A stretch of 64,000 nucleotides of DNA. It comes from Brachionus plicatilis (lineage: Eukaryota; Rotifera; Eurotatoria; Ploima; Brachionidae). Within the stretch, counting starts at the first letter, position 1. The number at the start of each line of letters is the position of its first letter. The position numbers and the translations under genes are program-made. This document shows positions 58,001 to 64,000 of this stretch, piece by piece. The DNA is taken from positions 1,642,318 to 1,706,317 of the forward strand of contig QEOQ01000214.1 in assembly GCA_010279815.1 (NCBI GenBank), given 5' to 3'. Below the pieces are notes generated by a model. The model was not told the origin of the DNA. It searched no databases and saw nothing but the letters and a program-made list of their open reading frames with translations.

Positions 58001-61000
58001 ATTTTTTAAATTAATTCAACAATTAATTCTAATATCTAATGGTAAACTTTTTGAATTGAAATAATGATTTGAATTGATCATCAACTTCAAGATGCCTTAA
58101 TTCTTTGGTAAAGAGAAAAAAATTCTAGTATTAAAAAAGTTATTACTAAAACACTGACCCATACTTATATCCCCCATAAACACTATGCCATTTAACCTCC
58201 ACCAATTTCTAGTACAAAATTTTACCAGCTTTCACACAAGACTGAAATCTAAGCTCTGGCATATTTGGTTCGGCCTTCATTTAAGTTTGAAATAAAATTT
58301 AGATAGTTTTAATGAATTAAATTTATAATCTTTTATACATTTTTAAAAATAAAAAAAATAATTTTTTAAGTGCAAATAAAATAGACAAAAATTTTTTTTT
58401 AAATGTTGTCCCTTTTTATATTTATCATTCAAGTCTAAAGTCTTTCACTCAATCAGAAGAGAAAAGTTTTATTTAAAATTCTGACTAACTAAAAAAATAT
58501 AATCTAAAAATCTCAACAAAAAAATAATGATTTTACATTTTAAATTTGAAAATTAACAATAATTTAATTGAGATTATTATATCATGCTAATGTTAAATTT
58601 TGAAAGATAAATTTTTTTCATTTAAATGATCTTGATTCATATTTGCACATTTAAAATAAAGGAGAGATTTAGAGGATAATTTAAAAAAAAATTTTAAGGA
58701 AAAACACCCTGAGAGAAAAGCTTAAGTCAAACCGCTTTTAATTAAAATAAAATTAAAATATTTTTTTTTCAATTTTATTTGAATTAAAAAAATATTTTTT
58801 TTATTTTTAAAACTTTATTAAACATAATATATTTAATTTATTAAAACTATCTAAATTTTATTTCAAACTTAAATGAAGACCGAACCAAATGTGCCAGAGC
58901 TTAGATTTCGGTCTTGTGTGAAAGTTGGTAAAATTTTGTACTAGGAGTTGGTGGAGGTTAAATGGCATAGTATTTATGGGAGAGATAAGTATCCGTGCTT
59001 TATTTAAGAACTGGAGGTCCATGTTCTAGTAATAACCTTAATAAATTCATAAAGAAAAAGTTTTAGTGAAGAACATTAATTTAAATTTTAACTAAAATTG
59101 ACTTACACTTTTTGTTAGTTAATTCAATAAAATTAAAAAAGAAAAGGGAATTAAATTTTAAAATTAAATAGTAATAATAATAATAAAAATAAGGCTAAAG
59201 ATAAAGGATAACTAAAAGCCAGCGTCTAACGGAGTGCAAGGATTAGTTGCACTATAGTAGCCTGTAAAATCAACTTTATTAGCTTTAAAAAAATTGTCAA
59301 GTTTGTTTTTAAAACCATTTATAGTTTCTTGTTCAACCACTTCTCTTGGTAAAATATTCCAAATATTTGCTATCCGGTTTTTAAAAAAGTTGATTCTTGG
59401 AATGCAGTTTCGAAATTATTAAAGGAATTAAATATTTTATTTTATCCATTACAGAAAATTTTAATTCCTAAAACATTTTTTTTAATAAAATTATTTAAAG
59501 TTACTTAACACTTGATTATTTTGAATATTGTGAGATTTCTTTTAAGAGATGATCATCACGTAAAAAATTTTGCACAATTTCATTTAAAAAAAAATTGATT
59601 TAATAGTTAGATTGTTAATAAATAATCATTATAACTTTTAGAGTGGATAATTTTCCACTGAAATTTTTCCTTAAACTTTTTTTAAGTTCTTTGATTTGAG
59701 AACAGAAATTTTATTACAAATGAAACCACAAGTTTAGATAACTTTTTAATTATTTAAAGTTAAATGCGTTGAAAAGTGCCATGACCAATTTTAGAGGAGA
59801 AATGGCTTCACAAAGCGTCGATTTGGACGAAAATAAACCCTCACAAACTGATTTAGCCAGACTAAATTCATACAAAAATGAAATCAAGCTTACTCGTCAG
59901 CTAAGAGACAATGAAATGTTTTTGAAAAAAAATTTGACCGAAAAAATTTTAATCACCTGGAAAGAACTAAAGGATTTACGCATTAAACAAAACTATCGCA
60001 ATACAGAATACAAGCTTATAATAAAAAAGTACGCATTTGGTGACAATAAAATTAAAAAATAAATTCTATTTTTTATTTCCAAGACAAAATGTAAACAAAT
60101 CAAAAGAGGAAAAAAAAGTCGAAAGGGAGCTAAAAGAAGAATTCGACGAGATAATTTCGGAAAAAAAAGAAATATATGACCAAGAAATGGTTGAGTATAG
60201 CCAAAAATATCGCATGTGGAAGTACCAAAAAAACAGAAAGGTAAATTGAAAAAATAAATATTGAAATTTTTTTTTTCTAAAATAAACATCAGCAAGGGGC
60301 TTTGGAACGGCAAGAAAAGCGCCAAAATAACAAGGAAACTGTGAACCATGATTTAACCGCTTTGGTGCAAGAAAAAGAACAAGAAGAAAAAGACATTGAG
60401 ATATTGAACGAGCCGGATCATCCTGAGCCGGCAAAACCCCAAGAAATCAATGAAGAACAAATATTTGAATCATTGCAGAAGCATTACAATGAATGCCGCA
60501 AAGCACCCGGAGACCCCATTCTTTATTTTGAACTTGTCGAGGAACCTGCCATGATAACTTCAACACATGAATGTTTAGAGTAAATTTTTCTATTAAACTT
60601 GTTTTTAAGTCACAAGATTAAGTAAAAGTCAAGTCTTCTTCTTTCTTTAATCTTCTTCTCCCAATGGATCATAAGGCGTCCACACGTCCCCTCCATTTTA
60701 GCGACAATTTCTGCTTGTCCCCATTCGGGTTTCATCTCTTTCAGGTCTTTTTCAGCTGTTCTCCTTCAGATCATCTTTGGTCTTCCAGCATTTCTCTTTC
60801 CTTGAGGTGTCCAAGATAATGCAACTCTAGGAATTCTGTCTGTTGGCATTCTTAAAACATGTCCAGGCCACTTTAGTCTTCTTCTGCGTATCGTGTAGTA
60901 GATCAGCTCGGTCATTGTTCATCTGTACAGCTCCTCATTTGTAATGACATTCGGATAGAAGATTCTCAGCAATTTTCGTAGGCAATTTTAATGGAATAAT

Positions 61001-64000
61001 TCTTATGAAATAATTAAATAATTCTTTAAATAGCTTTTTGAAGATCGCTATCAGTCATTGATGACGATTTTTATATAAAAAGCTTTATAATATTTAAAAT
61101 TTTCTGTGAGTTCTGTGAATACTATCAAATGTTTTCTAAAAATTGATTAAGTTGACAATAAGGGGTGCATTTCATTCAATACACTGTTCGACGATGTTTG
61201 TACGCAATGTAAAAATTTTATATAATGTCAAATCAAGTCTTAATAAACTTAAAAATACTTTACTTAAAAAATAAATGACTTAGCTTAATTTTTTTTTCTA
61301 AGGCAATAATTGTTAACACTAGAATATCCAATTTATTTTTAAACCATTAAGACCCCAGAAGTCTTTAAAACTTCTATTTATTTAAAATGAAAACAAAGAT
61401 TTTTTATGGCTACTTTTTATCTTTTATTGTACAATTCTATGTTATTATGAATATAAAAATAATAAAAAAATTGGAATATTTTAATTAGGGTCTACCTAAC
61501 CAGCATATCCTTAAAATCTAACAGACACACCATACTTAAAAATACCTTTAACGCTGTCCTTTTTTAGTAATTTTTAGTGAATCCTGAAAAATTCATATAA
61601 AATTTTTCAACACTCTTTTTATGGTATGTTGTTCAGAATTATAATTATTTAACAAAATTGAAGTAGAAATCAAATTTTAGTTTAAAAATTCCAAATTATA
61701 TTTCAAAAAACTTTTTTTTTTAGTTTTTTTTTATAAAAATAAAGCTCAAAATTTCAAATTTTTTTTCAGGTTGAAAAAATTTTTTTTGGTGTGCAGAAAA
61801 GTGATTTAGGGTATTATTAAGTGAATGTGTTTGTTTGATTTTTTGCTTGTGCTGAAACAATTTTCCCTATTTTAAATTATTGAATCTTAGGAAAAACTTA
61901 GAAAAAAATATTAAAATTTTTTTGACAAATCTAAAAAACTTCAGAGGTCTATATACTAATATTTTTTAATGCTTTTAGGGTTAGGTCTTAATTTTTTCAG
62001 TTAAAAAAATGAATAGTTAAATATTTTTATTTTAATTGATATCTCAGTCTCAAATTCAAAAAATCTTAAAATTGAAAAAGTAATTCTTTTATTTTAAATT
62101 GAAAATCTTTTGATGACCATAAATACATTAACTCTTTAAATATCGATAAGTATTTATTCACTCTAAACTTGAATTCACTATTATAAGGAAAGAATTTAAA
62201 TTTAATAAGCACGAGTATATTTGGAAAATTACAATTTTTTTTCAATAATTTTTTTTTCTCTTTTAAATATTATGGATTAAAATAAATAAATAACATCATG
62301 TCATTTTTATATTTAAAAGATTTTGACGATTATTTTTTAATATTAAATTAATTTGACAGTAATTTACCGTAAACCATTTCAAGCAGTCATTATGGCTATC
62401 ATATTTATTCTTTCCGACAGCAAGGGAAAAAAATTAAATTAAGAATTGACTTAAAAAAAAATTTTAAGTTATAGACTTGACTAAGGACTGATTTAAGTGA
62501 CTTAAGAGCAACTCTGATTCCTAGAATAAAAAAATTAAAATTTTGTTTAAGAATTGAGAAAAAAAGAAGAAACAAGCTAATTCGTACCAAGGTGTTTGTT
62601 AAAATTTATCTTAATCATAAACTTGTATACAAGACCACAGAGAGTCAATTACAGAATGATTTTACGGTCAAATGGGCGCAAATATTCAATGTGTTCATGA
62701 TATCTAGACCTGATTCGGTCATTCTGCAGCTGTTTGAAAAAGTGGACTCAACGGAGCGAATGATAGCTGAAGTTTTGATCCCAACTCCGGATGATAATCG
62801 AACATGTCAGAACTATGCCTTAGAAGACTTTGACTTTTCGTCATCAGAAGAGTTCTACATGTACTTGAAGACTAGTAACCAAAGCGAGCTCTTTTTTACA
62901 TCTGGCAAGCTTAAAGCAGGTCTGGGATGGGGCGTGGATGAAAATGATACTGTGCTGGCACCACCCAAGCCTCAAAATGCGTCTAGTGCAGTTTTGTATG
63001 CCGAGGATATGAAAAATTTTGACGCCATTGCAGCATTGGGAGTATCGCATATGCAAGATTTGGAAAAATTGGCCAAATGGGTCACCAAATCTAACCTGGA
63101 CCCAAATGACCCTAAAAATGCAGATCTCATGGATTTGATAAGGGTAGGAATTTTGTCATTATATTTTTTTCAATAACCCAAATCCATTAATTGTAAACAC
63201 TTACTTCTACAAAATTTTCACGCCACGCTCCAAAAAATTTAAAAAAAAAAGATTTTTTTAATATTATTTATTTTTAATTAGTATTGAGTAAAATAATGAA
63301 TGAAAAATTTATTTTTGGAAAGCCAAGTTAAAACAATTTTATCGGGCAAAAAATCTGAAATTTAAATTTTTAAGATTTTTAATATTTAAAAAAAATATTG
63401 AATTATAAAGATTTTTAATACTCACAAAACATTTCTTGTGTAACTAATCTTTTTGGTCTGTACAAGTGATCGAAAATCCAAATTTTTTTCTTTTGTCTGA
63501 AGAGGAACAGCAGCAGAATTTTCATCGTTTGAATGATTTGAATGTTGATTGTCCGAAACATAAACTGAACCATTTGTTTCACCATTTTTAACTTTGAAAT
63601 ATATTGATTTTTTGCAACCTTTTTTTATCATATTTACAATTTTATGTGTGTTTTAAAATACTGAAAAAAATTTAATTTTTGTGATAGGCTCTTACCCAAT
63701 CCAATGGTACAAACGACAACTTAAGCGGTTACAAGCTTCCGGATTATTTTCGGCTAGATCAGGCCATAGAAGAGTTCAACTTTGTCAAAGACGAAGATTT
63801 GGACAATGACAAAAGGTTCAAGATGATAATGCTGCGTGATCAAATGGAGCCGGAGTTCCGCGGATTCCAAATGATACCAGTTTACGATCGTCTGATTAAG
63901 CGTGCTCAATTTGACGAGTACGAGAGAAGAAAGCAAAGAGAATTGACGGGAGAAGAAGAGGTAGAAAAACCTAATGAAAAAATGAGCTCCACTAAACTGA
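55056..64000 (+). CDS. CC2D2A: CC2D2A homologue, ciliary transition-zone protein (3' end outside window)
   Basis: Eleven exons in phase: 55056-55087, 55209-55629, 55699-55767, 55820-55915, 55970-56383, 56431-56781, 59760-60028, 60084-60240, 60293-60579, 62567-63143, 63688 to the edge (about 995 residues so far). ATG in CCATGG context, but the tiny first exon is the least certain. Order: charged N-terminus with coiled-coil character, then QPRFLDEEGIYVGRKPYV and NLMENRLLKFPD (human: PRFLEDEGLYTGVRP, NIMENRLL), YRLDLDINQVQFSFHHLFSA, ITWKELKDLR, the first C2-like region (VFVKIYLNHK, RPDSVILQLFEKVDS), LAKWVTKSNLDPNDPKNADL, and FRLDQAIEEFNFVKDEDLDN, KRFKMIMLRDQMEPEFRGFQ. CC2D2A builds the MKS/B9 complex gating the primary cilium. 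Introns 6 (2978 bp) and 9 (1987 bp) are swollen by transposons; the others are 47-121 bp except intron 10 (544 bp). The gene looks intact. Confidence 0.93.
56815..58096. mobile_element. Large foldback element in CC2D2A intron 6 (about 1.28 kb)
   Basis: Left end GGCATCTTGGAGTTGATGAT and the complement of the right end (GGCATCTTGAAGTTGATGAT) match and continue inward (CAATTCAAA, TCAAAAAGTTxAxxATTxGAT). Further inward, TGGGTATTTATTAATATAAT and TTGGGTGTTTA near 56935 face their counterparts near 57640-57700. It is an imperfect palindrome with no coding content. Confidence 0.65.
58152..58998. mobile_element. Foldback element in CC2D2A intron 6 (about 850 bp)
   Basis: Arms of about 190 bp: left CACTGACCCATACTTATATC..CTATGCCATTTAACCTCCAC, right complement CACGGATACTTATCTCTCCC..CTATGCCATTTAACCTCCAC, continuing through TCTAAGCTCTGGCA and TTCATTTAAGTTTGAAATAA at about 90% identity. 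The interior is AT-rich with no frame. It lies close to the preceding palindrome. Confidence 0.8.
59169..59409 (-). pseudogene. LINE 3'-end remnant in CC2D2A intron 6
   Basis: The minus strand reads NCIPRINFFKNRIANIWNIL, PREVVEQETINGFKNKLDNF, FKANKVDFTGYYSATNPCTP, LDAGF, then TAG at 59212. FF.NR(I/V)...WN.LP.EVV......FK..LD is the CR1/L2-type C-terminus seen at 2112 and 47034, but this is a different subfamily with a TTATTATTATTA-type tail (59169-59186 on plus as TAATAATAA). Confidence 0.75.
60640..60985 (-). pseudogene. RTE-like LINE C-terminus in CC2D2A intron 9
   Basis: The minus strand reads LRKLLRIFYPNVITNEELYR, one stop, MTELIYYTIRRRRLKWPGHV, LRMPTDRIPRVALSWTPQGK, RNAGRPKMI, one stop, RRTAEKDLKEMKPEWGQAEI. 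The R(R/W)L(R/K)W.GHVLRM...RIP..AL.WTP.GKR..GRP block is the hallmark C-terminus of RTE-type LINE proteins. It is a fragment, dead, and helps explain the 1987-bp intron. Confidence 0.8.

Noticed and set aside
60037..60249. Starting CC2D2A exon 8 at an ATG within the intron
   Set aside because: The donor GTACGC at 60029 and acceptor at 60083 restore the conserved frame, so the in-intron ATG is not needed.
63422..63631. Minus-strand frame in CC2D2A intron 10
   Set aside because: Ser/Asn-rich chance frame within a normal intron; no start context or homology.

Overview
The window is eukaryotic and almost certainly animal nuclear DNA. It is very AT-rich, and its genes are split by tiny GT-AG introns (mostly 43-60 bp) that can be joined in phase. 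The proteins include metazoan or ciliary families: CCM2, a class A neuropeptide receptor, a trefoil/GH31 type II membrane protein, a VWD-domain protein and the transition-zone protein CC2D2A. Small-intron, AT-rich ciliated invertebrates such as rotifers or orthonectids would fit, but the sequence does not fix the taxon.

Host genes, left to right: an ARF1-type GTPase (1281-1871, +); an NDUFAF4-like complex I assembly factor (4895-5474, +); a VWD-domain gene with its 5' end unresolved (5559-6563, -); a 19-exon trefoil/GH31 protein whose catalytic signature is eroded (11178-16979, +); a 7-exon CCM2/malcavernin homologue (20546-21882, -); a 5-exon rhodopsin-type neuropeptide receptor with a very long first intracellular loop (42817-46250, +); and the first 11 exons of CC2D2A (55056 to beyond the right edge, +). 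These genes have unrelated jobs (vesicle traffic, mitochondria, membrane or secreted proteins, junction signalling, peptide signalling, cilia), and nothing suggests a cluster with a common function.

The rest is a graveyard of transposable elements, all apparently dead. DNA transposons: a MULE SWIM-finger remnant, pogo/Tigger-like pieces, Tc1-like pieces, a piggyBac tail, an hAT pseudogene and a KRBA2/SCAND3-type integrase pseudogene. LINEs: CR1/L2-like copies with CTA-type tails, a Jockey-like copy whose 3' tail recurs elsewhere, and an RTE-like tail. Many foldback MITEs are present, including a family with 9-bp target duplications, and a 1.05-kb palindrome packed with GGTTC repeats (28864-29908). 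The few long introns (last of the GH31 gene, first of the receptor, sixth and ninth of CC2D2A) are long because they hold such elements.

The most unusual places are: the GH31 protein that looks like a pseudoenzyme; the receptor with about 78 residues in its first cytoplasmic loop; the GGTTC foldback element; and 49.4-53.5 kb, where an integrase, an hAT, a repeat carrying a TATA/Inr promoter, copied patches and a fragment resembling a WDFY/BEACH-family exon are stitched together.
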